A DNA stretch of 64,000 nucleotides, from assembly GCF_021290965.1 (NCBI RefSeq), contig NZ_JAJOYT010000008.1, positions 105,680-169,679 of the forward strand, in the 5' to 3' direction. This document shows positions 46,910 through 56,177 of the stretch, piece by piece. The DNA is from Rheinheimera faecalis (GTDB lineage: Bacteria > Pseudomonadota > Gammaproteobacteria > Enterobacterales > Alteromonadaceae). Every line of letters starts with the position of its first letter. Within the stretch, counting starts at the first letter, position 1. The notes beneath the pieces are model-generated. The model was given only the letters and a program-made list of their open reading frames with translations. It searched no databases and was not told the DNA's origin. The position numbers were made by a program, and so were the translations under genes.

Positions 46910-49285
46910 ATGCAGAGTAATATTCTGATTGTTGAAGACGAGTATGTCGTTTCTCTGGACTTAAAAAGTACACTGGAAGACTTAGGCCACAAAGTGACTG
47001 GCACAGTAGCGCGGGGTGAGGATGTGGTAGCAAAAGCTATGGAGTACCCGCCCGATTTGGTGCTGATGGATATTCAGCTGGCAGACAAAATGCGTGGCAC
47101 TGAAGCCGCTGAACAGTTAAAAAAACAAATGGATGTGCCGGTTATTTTTCTAACCGCTTTCTGTGATGAAAATGTGTTGGAGCAGGCCGAAAAGTCTTTT
47201 CCACACGGTTATCTGATCAAACCTTTTGACCGTCGTGAGCTGGAGGCAAGCATTCGCATGGCGCTGATCAGACACCAGGCCGAATTGAAAGTCCGTCGCT
47301 CAGAACAACGACTGCAACTGACATTGAACGCGGCAAAAATGAGTCACTGGCAACTGGATTTATCCACAGACCAACTGGAAATAGACGGTAACTTTTACGA
47401 CCAGCAACAGGCCTATGCCTCCCAATCAGGAGGTCTTTCACAGTTAAAAGCCATGCTTGCAAGCGATGAACATCAACGTTTGTCGCGGCTTTTTGCACGC
47501 AAACGGGATTTTAATGCGGTCTTTATGTCAGCTCAGAACAAGCCGCCACGCTACATAGAATTGTTTGGGCATTTTCAGACCTCGCAGAATCAACACCTGA
47601 TCAGCGGAATACTGCGCGATGTCACCCATAAGCAAAAAGAAGAACTGCAGTTACGTCAGGCCAGTACTGTTTTTAAAACCACATCAGAAGCCATTTTAGT
47701 CCTGGACGAAGCAGGTAAAGTGCTGTCGGTAAACCCGGCTTTTAGTCTGGTGACAGGCTACAGTGAAGCTGAAGTACAAGGTCTGCAGCCGGATGATTTT
47801 TTATACCCGCAACAACTGGCATCTCCTGTTTCTATCCGATTGCAGGAATTAAGTTCCAGTCACTGGAGCGGAGAAGTGGAGTGTAAGCGCAAAGACGGCT
47901 CACATTTTCCGACCTGGCAGCACCTGTGTAAAGTACGTTCACCCATGACCAAAGGAACTATCAGCCATTATGTAGTGATGTTCTCTGACATCTCTGCGCT
48001 TAGGCGTGCTGAAGAAAATCTGGCCACACTCGCATTTAGCGATCATTTAACCGGGCTTGGCAATCGCGTCAAGCTTGAGAAAATGTTGAAAACAGAACTG
48101 GTCAGGGCCGACAGAAATCAAAGCATGTTAGGTATTTTATATTTGGATCTGGATGGTTTTAAGCTGGTGAACGATACCTTAGGTCACCACGCTGGTGATT
48201 TATTACTACAAGAAGTCGCCAAACGCATTTGCAAACTCACCCGCGCCGGGGATGTGGCCACTCGTGTCGGTGGTGATGAGTTTGTACTGGTGGTGCCCGA
48301 TATTCATCATCCATCCGACTGCCTGCGTATCGCTGAAAAAATATTGCATACCTTAGCTCAGGATATTTCATTGCAGGACAATATAGTGAATGTCTCTGCC
48401 AGCATAGGTATTGCCTGCTATCCGGACGACGCGACCAGTTACGAAGAACTGCTGAAATGTGCTGATTTAGCCATGTTTGCAGCCAAAGACGATGGCAGGA
48501 ACAGATTCACATTTTTTAACCCTTTGATGGCAGAAAAAACCAGACAAAGGGTGCAGATTGAAAAAGATCTGAAAACAGCCCTGTATAAAACCGGCGAACT
48601 ATTAATGTATTACCAGCCGATAGTACGGATCCGGGATGAAGAGCTAAGAGGTTTTGAAGCGCTGATCCGCTGGACTCATCCCACTATGGGTTTTATTCCA
48701 CCGGATCGTTTTATTAAAGTGGCTGAACAAAGTAGTCTGATTAACGAAGTAGGCGACTGGGTGCTGCAGCAGGTGTTTAAAGATATCGCAGGGCTGATCC
48801 AGCGTTATGGTACAGATATCACTGTTTCTATCAATCTGTCGGTGCGGCAATTAGAAGATCAACTGCTGGCTGAGAAAATCAGGCTGCTGGCAATCCGGTT
48901 CAACGTCTCTTTGTCTTTGATTTATTTTGAAATTACAGAAACAGCCCTGAGTCAAAGCCAAAGCTTGTTGAGCACGCTGGAACAGCTGCGCAGTCTGGGT
49001 GCCCGTATCTCGGTAGACGACTTTGGCACAGGTTATTCGTCCTTAAGCCGTTTGCGCGAACTGCCCATTGATTGCTTAAAAATAGACAGAGCTTTTATTG
49101 TCAGTCTGGAACAGGATCGCAGCAGCGCGGAGATAGTCCGCGCCATCTGCGCTTTAGGCAAAGCCTTACAACTGACCATTATCGCAGAAGGGGTGGAAAC
49201 TACTGCGCAATATCAGATCTTAAAAGACATAGGTTGTGATAAAGCTCAGGGCTACTTATTTGGCAGGCCAGGACCGCTGAGTTGA
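46910..49285 (+). CDS. response regulator with receiver-PAS-PAS-GGDEF-EAL domains
   Basis: 791-aa output protein. Receiver at 1-120 with LIVEDEYVV, phosphoacceptor Asp in LVLMDIQLAD near 54 and YLIKPFDRREL. A PAS-like region follows (about 130-245), then a clearer PAS (about 250-370). GGDEF domain about 375-535 with TRVGGDEFVLVV and an intact I-site RxxD (RAGD five residues before the motif). EAL domain about 545-790 with FEALIRW, NLSVRQL, EITETAL, DDFGTGYSS, LKIDRAF, AEGVET and QGYLF. Both catalytic centres look intact, so phosphorylation by the adjacent kinase probably switches c-di-GMP turnover. Confidence 0.9.
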   Translation: MQSNILIVEDEYVVSLDLKSTLEDLGHKVTGTVARGEDVVAKAMEYPPDLVLMDIQLADKMRGTEAAEQLKKQMDVPVIFLTAFCDENVLEQAEKSFPHGYLIKPFDRRELEASIRMALIRHQAELKVRRSEQRLQLTLNAAKMSHWQLDLSTDQLEIDGNFYDQQQAYASQSGGLSQLKAMLASDEHQRLSRLFARKRDFNAVFMSAQNKPPRYIELFGHFQTSQNQHLISGILRDVTHKQKEELQLRQASTVFKTTSEAILVLDEAGKVLSVNPAFSLVTGYSEAEVQGLQPDDFLYPQQLASPVSIRLQELSSSHWSGEVECKRKDGSHFPTWQHLCKVRSPMTKGTISHYVVMFSDISALRRAEENLATLAFSDHLTGLGNRVKLEKMLKTELVRADRNQSMLGILYLDLDGFKLVNDTLGHHAGDLLLQEVAKRICKLTRAGDVATRVGGDEFVLVVPDIHHPSDCLRIAEKILHTLAQDISLQDNIVNVSASIGIACYPDDATSYEELLKCADLAMFAAKDDGRNRFTFFNPLMAEKTRQRVQIEKDLKTALYKTGELLMYYQPIVRIRDEELRGFEALIRWTHPTMGFIPPDRFIKVAEQSSLINEVGDWVLQQVFKDIAGLIQRYGTDITVSINLSVRQLEDQLLAEKIRLLAIRFNVSLSLIYFEITETALSQSQSLLSTLEQLRSLGARISVDDFGTGYSSLSRLRELPIDCLKIDRAFIVSLEQDRSSAEIVRAICALGKALQLTIIAEGVETTAQYQILKDIGCDKAQGYLFGRPGPLS

Positions 49286-49293
49286 AATAATAA

Positions 49294-49313
49294 GGGCTGG
49301 ATAGTCCCAGCCC
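49294..49313. terminator. hairpin between convergent c-di-GMP and pilU genes
   Basis: GGGCTGG (49294-49300) pairs with CCAGCCC (49307-49313). On the minus strand TTATTATTT follows, so it more likely serves pilTU. Confidence 0.5.
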
Positions 49314-49317
49314 CGAC

Positions 49318-50436
49318 TTAATCATTATCCGTTAAACCTGCCACTGTCACGCCAGACAATAAACCTGAGCCTGTTGTGCCTTCCTGCAGTTTCATCATTA
49401 AACGTAAATCATTGGGTGAGTCAGCATAATGCAGCGCATCGGCGTGGCTGATTTGGCCTGCTTTGTATAAATCGTACAGCGCCTGGTCAAAAGTTTGCAT
49501 ACCCAGTTCACGGGATTTGCTCATCACCGCTTTGATTTCCCCTATCTCACCACGTTTAATTAAATCGGCAATCAGCGGTGAATTGAGCAGCACTTCAATA
49601 GCTGCCACCCGTTTTTTACCATCCATAGTAGGCACCAGTTGTTGGGCTACTATAGCGCGTAAATTCAGTGATAAATCAAAGAGTAATTTGCCGTGTTTTT
49701 CTTTAGGCACCAAATGCATAATACGGTCTATGCCCTGATTGGCGTTGTTGGCGTGCAAAGTGGCGATACATAAATGGCCGGTTTCTGCAAAAGACAAGGC
49801 GTATTCCATCGTATCCTGACTACGGATTTCACCGATAAGTATCACATCAGGTGCCTGACGTAACGAGCTTTTCAGCGCAGCTTCAAACGACTCGGTATCA
49901 ATACCCACTTCGCGCTGCGTCACCAGGCTTTTTTGGTGATCGTGCACAAATTCAATTGGATCTTCGATGGTTAAAATATGACCACGGGCATTTTGATTGC
50001 GATAACCAAGTAACGCTGCCAGTGAGGTGGATTTACCAGCGCCAGTGCCGCCAACAAAAAGCACCAGCCCACGTTTGGACATAATGATGTCTTTGAGTAC
50101 AGGCGGTAGGCCTAAATCATCTGCTTTTGGGATAGTAGTGACAATACGACGCACCACCATACCGGCCTGATCTCGTTGCCAAAAGGCAGATACCCGAAAA
50201 CGTCCGGCGTCATTGGCAATAGCGAAGTTACATTCTTTATCTTTTTGAAACTGGGCTTGTTGTTTGGCGGTCATAGCCGATAAAACCAGCTCCAGAGATT
50301 GCTCAGGGTTCAGCACTTGTTCGGCGATCGGCTGCATTTCACCGTTAATTTTGGCGGATGCCGCAAGGCCAGCCGTGATAAATAAATCCGAAGCACCAGC
50401 AGCCACCATTTTATGTAAATAGTCGATTAAGCCCAT
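49318..50436 (-). CDS. pilU: PilU, PilT-dependent type IV pilus retraction ATPase
   Basis: 372-aa hexameric secretion-ATPase family protein. Walker A GGTGAGKST near residue 128, Asp box ILTIEDPIEFVHDH, Walker B DVILIGEIRSQDTM and His box HLCIATLHANNANQ, with PilU-specific C-terminal length. It assists PilT in retracting type IV pili under load at the cytoplasmic face. Located 2 nt after pilT. Confidence 0.92.
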   Translation of the reverse strand: MGLIDYLHKMVAAGASDLFITAGLAASAKINGEMQPIAEQVLNPEQSLELVLSAMTAKQQAQFQKDKECNFAIANDAGRFRVSAFWQRDQAGMVVRRIVTTIPKADDLGLPPVLKDIIMSKRGLVLFVGGTGAGKSTSLAALLGYRNQNARGHILTIEDPIEFVHDHQKSLVTQREVGIDTESFEAALKSSLRQAPDVILIGEIRSQDTMEYALSFAETGHLCIATLHANNANQGIDRIMHLVPKEKHGKLLFDLSLNLRAIVAQQLVPTMDGKKRVAAIEVLLNSPLIADLIKRGEIGEIKAVMSKSRELGMQTFDQALYDLYKAGQISHADALHYADSPNDLRLMMKLQEGTTGSGLLSGVTVAGLTDND

Positions 50437-50438
50437 TG

Positions 50439-51506
50439 CTATTGCCCCATCCGGCCCATAGAGCCCATGCTGTTAAAGGAGTTTTTATCCTGAGCTTTGG
50501 ACAATGCATCTTTTTGATTGATCACACCACGGCTGACCAGATTAATCAGGCATTGATCCATGGTTTGCATACCATGAGAGGCGCCGGTCTGGATCACTGA
50601 ATACATCTGGGCAATTTTATCTTCACGAATTAAGTTTCGAATGGCCGGAACCCCCAGCATAATTTCATGTGCTGCAACCCTGCCACCGCCGTTTTTCTTC
50701 AACAGCGTTTGTGAAATAACAGCTCTCAATGATTCAGACAACATAGAGCGCACCATGGCTTTTTCTTCGCCTGGGAATACGTCAATAATCCTGTCTATGG
50801 TTTTTGGTGCTGAGGTAGTATGCAAAGTACCAAACACCAAATGACCGGTTTCAGCTGCTGTCATCGCCAGACGAATGGTTTCTAAATCCCGCAGCTCACC
50901 GACCAGTATTACATCAGGGTCTTCACGTAGGGCTGAGCGCAGTGCATTGCTAAAACTATGAGTATCACGGTGCACTTCACGCTGGTTGATTAAACTCAGT
51001 TTATTCTGGTGCACAAATTCAATAGGATCTTCTATCGTCAGAATATGATGGTTTTTGGTGGTGTTGATGTAGTCAATCATAGCCGCCAAAGTAGTGGATT
51101 TACCCGAGCCTGTAGGACCAGTCACCAGCACCAGACCTCGAGGGTTGTCCGAAATACTGCGAAATACTTCTGGTGCATTTAAATCTTCAAGGCTTAATAC
51201 GTCACTTGGGATGGTACGAAACACGGCGGCAGCGCCGCGGTTTTGCACAAAAGCATTGACACGAAAACGCGCTAAACCCGGCACTTCAAAAGAAAAATCG
51301 GATTCGAGCTTTTCTTCGTATTCTTTACGCTGACGGTCATTCATAATGTCGTACACCAAAGAGTGCACTGCTTTATGGTCTAAAGCCGGAATATTTAAAC
51401 GTCGCACATCCCCATCCACCCGGATCAGTGGCGGTACACCAGCTGATAAATGTAAGTCCGAGGCTTTATGTTGCACACTAAAAGCGAGTAATTCGGTAAT
51501 ATCCAT
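50439..51506 (-). CDS. pilT: PilT, twitching motility retraction ATPase
   Basis: 355-aa pilus retraction motor. N-terminal MDITELLAFSVQHKASDLHL is the PilT signature and fixes the start at 51506 rather than the GTG four codons upstream. Walker A GPTGSGKST near 132, Asp box ILTIEDPIEFVH, Walker B DVILVGELRDLETIR, His box HLVFGTLHTTSA, and the AIRNLIREDK motif needed for retraction. First gene of pilTU, divergent from yggS. The other pilus genes are not in the window. Confidence 0.95.
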   Translation of the reverse strand: MDITELLAFSVQHKASDLHLSAGVPPLIRVDGDVRRLNIPALDHKAVHSLVYDIMNDRQRKEYEEKLESDFSFEVPGLARFRVNAFVQNRGAAAVFRTIPSDVLSLEDLNAPEVFRSISDNPRGLVLVTGPTGSGKSTTLAAMIDYINTTKNHHILTIEDPIEFVHQNKLSLINQREVHRDTHSFSNALRSALREDPDVILVGELRDLETIRLAMTAAETGHLVFGTLHTTSAPKTIDRIIDVFPGEEKAMVRSMLSESLRAVISQTLLKKNGGGRVAAHEIMLGVPAIRNLIREDKIAQMYSVIQTGASHGMQTMDQCLINLVSRGVINQKDALSKAQDKNSFNSMGSMGRMGQ

Positions 51507-51548
51507 GGTGGAAAGCACTCCAAAGCAAGGGCTAAAAACAGAGTTGAT

Positions 51549-52241
51549 ATGACAAACAACATAGCAGAAGCGTTGAAATCAGCCTACAACGCCATCACAG
51601 AATTTCAGACAAAACAGCAATTAAACCAACAAAGTCGGCTTATTGCCGTTAGTAAAACCAAACCTGCAGCCTCTGTTGCTGCGGCCTATCAGGCGGGTCA
51701 ACGCGCTTTTGGTGAAAACTATGTGCAGGAACTGGTCAGTAAAGCAACAGAACTGCACCAGCTTGACGGCATAGAATGGCATTTTATTGGTCCTATTCAG
51801 TCGAACAAAACCAAAGACATAGCACTGTATGCCGATTGGGTTCACAGCATAGACAGATTAAAAATTGCAGAACGTTTATCAGCACAGCGCCCTTTGGATA
51901 AAACACCACTTCAGGTGCTGCTGCAGGTTAATATCAGTGGCGAAGAGTCCAAATCAGGTATAAACCCTGCCGACTTAGCCGGATTAGCAGCTTCAGTCGC
52001 CAAATTACCGCAGCTTAGACTCAAAGGTTTAATGGCTATTCCAGAACCAGGCAAAGGCGCTGAAGCTTTTGCGCAAATGCAAAAGCTGTCACTGCAATTG
52101 CAACAACAACATCCTGATGCAAAAGAACTTTCCATGGGCATGTCAGATGACTGGCAAGACGCTCTGCGCTTTGGTTCTACTATGATAAGATTAGGCACGG
52201 CCATTTTTGGAGCCAGGGAAACACATTCTGATGATAGATAA
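51549..52241 (+). CDS. yggS: YggS/PLPBP pyridoxal-phosphate homeostasis protein
   Basis: 230-aa TIM-barrel PLP-binding protein without known enzymatic activity. PLP lysine in LIAVSKTKPA near residue 36, FGENYVQEL near 57, HFIGPIQSNKTKDI near 80, VNISGEESKSG near 130, and SMGMSDDWQDALRFGSTMIR near 200. Adjacent to proC, as in most Proteobacteria. It overlaps proC by 11 nt. Confidence 0.94.
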   Translation: MTNNIAEALKSAYNAITEFQTKQQLNQQSRLIAVSKTKPAASVAAAYQAGQRAFGENYVQELVSKATELHQLDGIEWHFIGPIQSNKTKDIALYADWVHSIDRLKIAERLSAQRPLDKTPLQVLLQVNISGEESKSGINPADLAGLAASVAKLPQLRLKGLMAIPEPGKGAEAFAQMQKLSLQLQQQHPDAKELSMGMSDDWQDALRFGSTMIRLGTAIFGARETHSDDR

Positions 52242-53046
52242 CACAGTCGCATTTATCGGCGCTGGCAATATGGCGCAGTGCATTATTGGCGGTATGATTC
52301 AGCAGGGTTATCCGGCTGAAAATATTATTGCCGCCAACCGTAATGCTGAAAAGTTAAAAGTTTTAAAAGACCAGTACAAGATTGAAACCACCACAGACAA
52401 TATCGAAGCTGTAACCAAAGCTGATGTCATAGTACTGGCGGTGAAACCACAGATGATGGCTGAAGTTTGTCAGCAACTGGTAGAACAAGCCCCTGAATGT
52501 CAGGAAAAGCTGTTTATTTCAGTCGCCGCTGGTATTTCTGTTGAGCGTTTTGAACAGTTATTGGGCCAGGTACGTATTATCCGTGCTATGCCAAATACTC
52601 CGGCTTTGGTCGGTTTAGGCGTCACAGGTTTATTCCCAAGCCGCTGCTCTGTCTACGAGCAATCCTTTACTGAAAAGCTGTTTGCAGGCACAGGCAAAAC
52701 GGTCTGGCTGGAAAAAGAGCAGGACATCAACGCTATTATTGCCGTCACTGGCAGTGCACCGGCCTACTTCTTCTATTTTATGCAGGCCATGCAACAAGTC
52801 GCGCAAGAGCTTGGTTTTGATGAAACGCAGGCCAAAGCTATGGTGGCGCAAACGGCTTTAGGTGCAGCCACTATGGCCAATCAGTCAGAGCTATCTTTTG
52901 AAGCTTTGCGTGCTCAGGTGACTTCCAAAGGTGGCACCACTCACGAAGCTATTGAAACTTTTAAACAACATAATCTTGAAAGCATGGTCAAAGACGCCAT
53001 GTATGCAGCGATACGCCGTGCTGAAGAAATGGCAAAAACTCTTTAA
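52231..53046 (+). CDS. proC: pyrroline-5-carboxylate reductase
   Basis: 271-aa NAD(P)H enzyme making proline. Rossmann motif AFIGAGNMAQ at residue 7, VLAVKPQMM near 68, RAMPNTPALVG near 118, SAPAYFFYF near 170 and the C-terminal TSKGGTTHEAI near 235. The ATG at 52231 is chosen; an eight-codon TTG extension inside yggS is unlikely. Followed by yggT after 9 nt with AAGGA. Confidence 0.94.
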   Translation: MIDNTVAFIGAGNMAQCIIGGMIQQGYPAENIIAANRNAEKLKVLKDQYKIETTTDNIEAVTKADVIVLAVKPQMMAEVCQQLVEQAPECQEKLFISVAAGISVERFEQLLGQVRIIRAMPNTPALVGLGVTGLFPSRCSVYEQSFTEKLFAGTGKTVWLEKEQDINAIIAVTGSAPAYFFYFMQAMQQVAQELGFDETQAKAMVAQTALGAATMANQSELSFEALRAQVTSKGGTTHEAIETFKQHNLESMVKDAMYAAIRRAEEMAKTL

Positions 53047-53055
53047 GGACTCATA

Positions 53056-53598
53056 ATGACCGAAGCATTCTTTTTTCTGTTAAGCAGCCTGATCAAACTT
53101 TATCTGATGGTGGTGTTATTACGCATTTGGTTGCAAAGCGCTAAAGCTGATTTTTACAATCCGTTCAGCCAGTTTGTGGTCAAGGCGACTAATCCGGCCA
53201 TTGTTCCGCTGCGCCGTTTTCTGCCAAGCATGGGCCCGGTCGACACGGCTAGTTGGATCTTTGCTTTTGCCATTTGTGTGCTGCATGTGGCTATAGTACA
53301 ACTGCTGCAATTAGGTCAGGTGCTTTATATCTATCTGCCGTTAAGTGCCTTGGTATTGCTGATCACCGAAGCGCTACAACTGGCATTCTGGATTTTAGTG
53401 ATCCGCGCTTTACTGAGCTGGTTCAGTCAGGGCCGTAATCCGGTAGAGCTGGTGATGCACCAATTAACCGAACCTTTATTACGTCCGGTACGCAGAGTAG
53501 TCCCTGTGATGGGTGGTCTGGATTTGTCTTTACTGGTGGTGCTGTTAGGTATCCAGTTTATCCAGATTTTATTGAGTAATATGTTACGTGGTTTCTAA
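53056..53598 (+). CDS. yggT: YggT-family membrane protein
   Basis: 180-aa integral membrane protein made of two YGGT repeats. First unit: FFLLSSLIKLYLMVVLLRIW then NPFSQFVVKATNPAIVPLRR. Second unit: AFWILVIRALLSWFSQGRNP then HQLTEPLLRPVRRVVP. Four helices in all. E. coli YggT has been linked to osmotic tolerance; a general role is not established. The stop codon abuts the yggU start. Confidence 0.92.
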   Translation: MTEAFFFLLSSLIKLYLMVVLLRIWLQSAKADFYNPFSQFVVKATNPAIVPLRRFLPSMGPVDTASWIFAFAICVLHVAIVQLLQLGQVLYIYLPLSALVLLITEALQLAFWILVIRALLSWFSQGRNPVELVMHQLTEPLLRPVRRVVPVMGGLDLSLLVVLLGIQFIQILLSNMLRGF

Positions 53599-53889
53599 AT
53601 GTTAACCCGACTGGCCAATGGCGATGTCCTTCTGCAATTGCATGTGCAGCCAGGCGCCAGTCGTGATCAGTTTTTAGGTCTGCATGGCGATGCCATCAAG
53701 GTAGCGATTAAAGCACCTCCTGTTGATGGCAAAGCCAATGCGCATTTACAGCAGTTTCTGGCATTGTGTTTTGACGTTCCTAAACGTCAGGTGCTGCTGG
53801 AAAAAGGCGAACTGAGTCGGCAGAAAAAATGGCGCATTGTCGCTCCCTGCTCTGTTCCCGATGCCTTACAACCCTATCTGGAGTCCTGA
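53599..53889 (+). CDS. yggU: YggU/DUF167 family protein
   Basis: 96-aa small protein with the DUF167 motifs LQLHVQPGASRDQFLG, IKVAIKAPPVDGKAN and VLLEKGELSRQKKWRI. Function unknown. Begins directly after the yggT stop and overlaps the next gene by one base (TGATG). Confidence 0.93.
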   Translation: MLTRLANGDVLLQLHVQPGASRDQFLGLHGDAIKVAIKAPPVDGKANAHLQQFLALCFDVPKRQVLLEKGELSRQKKWRIVAPCSVPDALQPYLES

Positions 53890-54314
53890 TGAAAATTTAT
53901 CTGTTGGTAGCAAGCCTGGTTCTGGCCTTTTTTGTAAGCCCACTTCAGGCTGAACAAAAAAAAGTGCTGGGGCCATGGGATGTACATTACATCGCTTTTG
54001 ACAGCACCATGCTCGATGCCAAAGTGGCACAAAGTTACCAGTTACAGCGCAGCAGGTACGAGGCAGTGCTGAATATTTCGGTTCTGAACAGCAAAGACCA
54101 AAAAGCACAACAGGTGCGAATTTCAGGCACCGCCACTGATTTAACTCAAAAGCAGATTGAACTGACCTTTCGTGAAGTGAAAGAAGGGGATGCCATTTAT
54201 TATCTGGCCCAGGTGCCGGTGCACGACCAAAAACACCTGAACTTTAAGCTGGATATCTGGCAAGGCACAGAAAACCAAAAGTTAGAGTTCTCACAGATGT
54301 TTTATACCGAATAA
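53889..54314 (+). CDS. DUF4426 periplasmic protein
   Basis: 141-aa protein with a signal peptide ([22 protein letters not shown]) and a small beta-rich mature domain ([50 protein letters not shown]), as in the DUF4426 family found in this operon in Alteromonadales and Vibrionales. GGAG lies just upstream of the ATG; longer in-frame forms start inside yggU. Function unknown. Confidence 0.85.
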   Translation: MKIYLLVASLVLAFFVSPLQAEQKKVLGPWDVHYIAFDSTMLDAKVAQSYQLQRSRYEAVLNISVLNSKDQKAQQVRISGTATDLTQKQIELTFREVKEGDAIYYLAQVPVHDQKHLNFKLDIWQGTENQKLEFSQMFYTE

Positions 54315-54329
54315 TCCCCTGTTTATCTG

Positions 54330-54357
54330 GCTCAGTATCCACTGAGCCTTTTGTTTC
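54330..54357 (+). terminator. terminator between the DUF4426 gene and rdgB
   Basis: GGCTCAGT (54330-54337), ATCC loop, ACTGAGCC (54342-54349), then TTTTGTTT. A perfect 8-bp stem; some read-through into rdgB-hemW is possible. Confidence 0.85.
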
Positions 54358-54370
54358 AAAGGTTTCTCTT

Positions 54371-54985
54371 ATGCATAAACTTGTTTTAGCCACTGGCAAT
54401 AAAGGCAAATTAGCCGAGTTATCTGCCCTGCTCGCACCTTTTGACTGGCAGGTGTTGCCGCAGTCCGATTTTCAGGTGCCGGACGCTATTGAAGATGGTT
54501 TAAGTTTTATTGAAAACGCGCTGATTAAAGCCCGCCACGCCAGCCGTTTAACTGGTTTACCCGCTGTTGCAGATGATTCAGGTTTAGCTGTGGATGCTTT
54601 AGGTGGCGCGCCTGGTATTTATTCAGCCCGTTATGCCGGTGAGCACGGCAATGATTTAAAAAACCTGCAGCAATTGCTGTCGGATTTAAAAGATGTACCA
54701 CAAGGCGAGCGTGCAGCTCAGTTTCACTGTGTATTGGCTTTTGTCCGTCATGCGGACGATCCTGTTCCTGTGATAGCCCATGGCATCTGGCATGGTCAAA
54801 TTGCTTTTGACGCTGCAGGTTCAGGTGGTTTTGGCTATGACCCGATATTTTTGCCAAATGATGCCCAAGGCACTGCAGCTGAATTAACCGCAGAGCAGAA
54901 AAAGCAGTTAAGCCACAGAGGCAAAGCCTTGCGCTTATTGGTGTCCTTATTAAAAGGCGAACAATTAAAAGGCGAACAAGGTTGA
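54371..54985 (+). CDS. rdgB: RdgB, dITP/XTP pyrophosphatase
   Basis: 204-aa Ham1-family house-cleaning NTPase removing dITP and XTP. Substrate and metal motifs seen: [11 protein letters not shown] at residue 6, [12 protein letters not shown] near 45, [21 protein letters not shown] (Asp-Asp motif) near 66, [11 protein letters not shown] near 152 and [10 protein letters not shown] near 180. The last residues carry a duplicated LKGEQ unit caused by a 15-bp tandem repeat, which makes the tail longer than usual. The stop overlaps the hemW start. Confidence 0.94.
   Translation: MHKLVLATGNKGKLAELSALLAPFDWQVLPQSDFQVPDAIEDGLSFIENALIKARHASRLTGLPAVADDSGLAVDALGGAPGIYSARYAGEHGNDLKNLQQLLSDLKDVPQGERAAQFHCVLAFVRHADDPVPVIAHGIWHGQIAFDAAGSGGFGYDPIFLPNDAQGTAAELTAEQKKQLSHRGKALRLLVSLLKGEQLKGEQG
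54950..54979 (+). repeat. perfect 15-bp tandem duplication at the rdgB end
   Basis: TTAAAAGGCGAACAA occurs twice in a row (54950-54964 and 54965-54979). It is in frame, repeating LKGEQ in the RdgB tail, and it duplicates an AAAAGG element that can serve as the hemW ribosome-binding site. Confidence 0.95.
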
Positions 54986-56148
54986 TGAACCTTGCATCAA
55001 CCACACAGCTGCAACTGCCGCCGCTGGCGCTTTATATCCATATTCCATGGTGTATTCAAAAATGCCCTTATTGCGACTTTAACTCGCATGCGGTGAAACA
55101 AGGCATCCCGGAGCAGGAATATATCAGCCATTTATTGGCTGATTTACGTCAGGACCTGGGTTACGTGCAGGGCCGCGAAATCAGCTCTATTTTTATTGGC
55201 GGCGGTACGCCCAGCACTTTTACCGGTGAGGGTATTCAGGCCATTTTAGATGGTGTGCGTACAGAGCTTCAGTTGACAAGAGATTGCGAAATCACCATGG
55301 AAGCCAACCCAGGCACTGTGGAAGCAGCCCGTTTTTCCGCTTATGTGGCAGCAGGTGTCACCCGTTTCTCTATTGGTGTACAAAGTTTTCAGACCGAACA
55401 ACTCAAAGCCTTGGGCCGTATTCATGATTGTGATGAAGCCATTAAAGCAGCACAGCTGGCCGCTACTTTGCCGCTTAAAAGCTTTAACCTGGATTTAATG
55501 CACGGCCTGCCCAATCAGAATGTCACAGGAGCTTTGGCCGATTTACAGCAAGCTATTGATTTAAAACCGCCGCATTTATCCTGGTATCAACTGACCATTG
55601 AACCTAATACCGCCTTTGCCTCCCGCCCTCCTGTGTTGCCGGAAGACGAAGCCTTATGGGATATTCAGGAGCAAGGCCATCAGTTGTTACAACAGCATGG
55701 CTACACTCAGTACGAAATATCAGCCTACAGCCAGCCTGGTCTGCAGTGCAGACATAACCTGAACTACTGGCGTTATGGCGACTACTTAGGTATTGGCTGT
55801 GGTGCTCATGGCAAAATCACTGTGCCAGAGACAGGTAAAATTATTCGGCCGGTCAAAATCAAACACCCCAAAGGTTATATGGATATCAGCAAAGGTTATC
55901 TGGATGAAAGCACTGAAGTGCAGCCTGATGATCGCGCCTTTGAGTTTTTTATGAACCGCTTTCGTTTACTCGAAGCTTGTCCTAAACAGGATTTCAGCGC
56001 TTACACCGGTTTGCCCATCACATCTGTGGAAGATGCGCTTGCCAAAGCAGAGCAACTGGGGTTAATTAACAGCACAGAAACACACTGGCAAATCAGCCCA
56101 AAAGGCGCCAGGTATCTGAACGATTTACTATCTCTTTTCATCGACTAA
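54985..56148 (+). CDS. hemW: HemW, radical SAM heme chaperone
   Basis: 387-aa radical SAM protein once annotated as oxygen-independent coproporphyrinogen oxidase-like; HemW delivers heme. N-terminal ALYIHIPWCIQKCPYCDF carries the CxxxCxxC cluster motif, followed by FIGGGTPSTF near 68, ITMEANPGT near 100, RFSIGVQSFQ near 120 and QYEISAYSQPG near 240. It lacks the extra N-terminal region of true HemN. The ATG at 54985 overlaps the rdgB stop; a TTG one codon earlier is possible. Confidence 0.92.
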   Translation: MNLASTTQLQLPPLALYIHIPWCIQKCPYCDFNSHAVKQGIPEQEYISHLLADLRQDLGYVQGREISSIFIGGGTPSTFTGEGIQAILDGVRTELQLTRDCEITMEANPGTVEAARFSAYVAAGVTRFSIGVQSFQTEQLKALGRIHDCDEAIKAAQLAATLPLKSFNLDLMHGLPNQNVTGALADLQQAIDLKPPHLSWYQLTIEPNTAFASRPPVLPEDEALWDIQEQGHQLLQQHGYTQYEISAYSQPGLQCRHNLNYWRYGDYLGIGCGAHGKITVPETGKIIRPVKIKHPKGYMDISKGYLDESTEVQPDDRAFEFFMNRFRLLEACPKQDFSAYTGLPITSVEDALAKAEQLGLINSTETHWQISPKGARYLNDLLSLFID

Positions 56149-56177
56149 CCATTAATAGAACAAAGGTCCATTTACTT

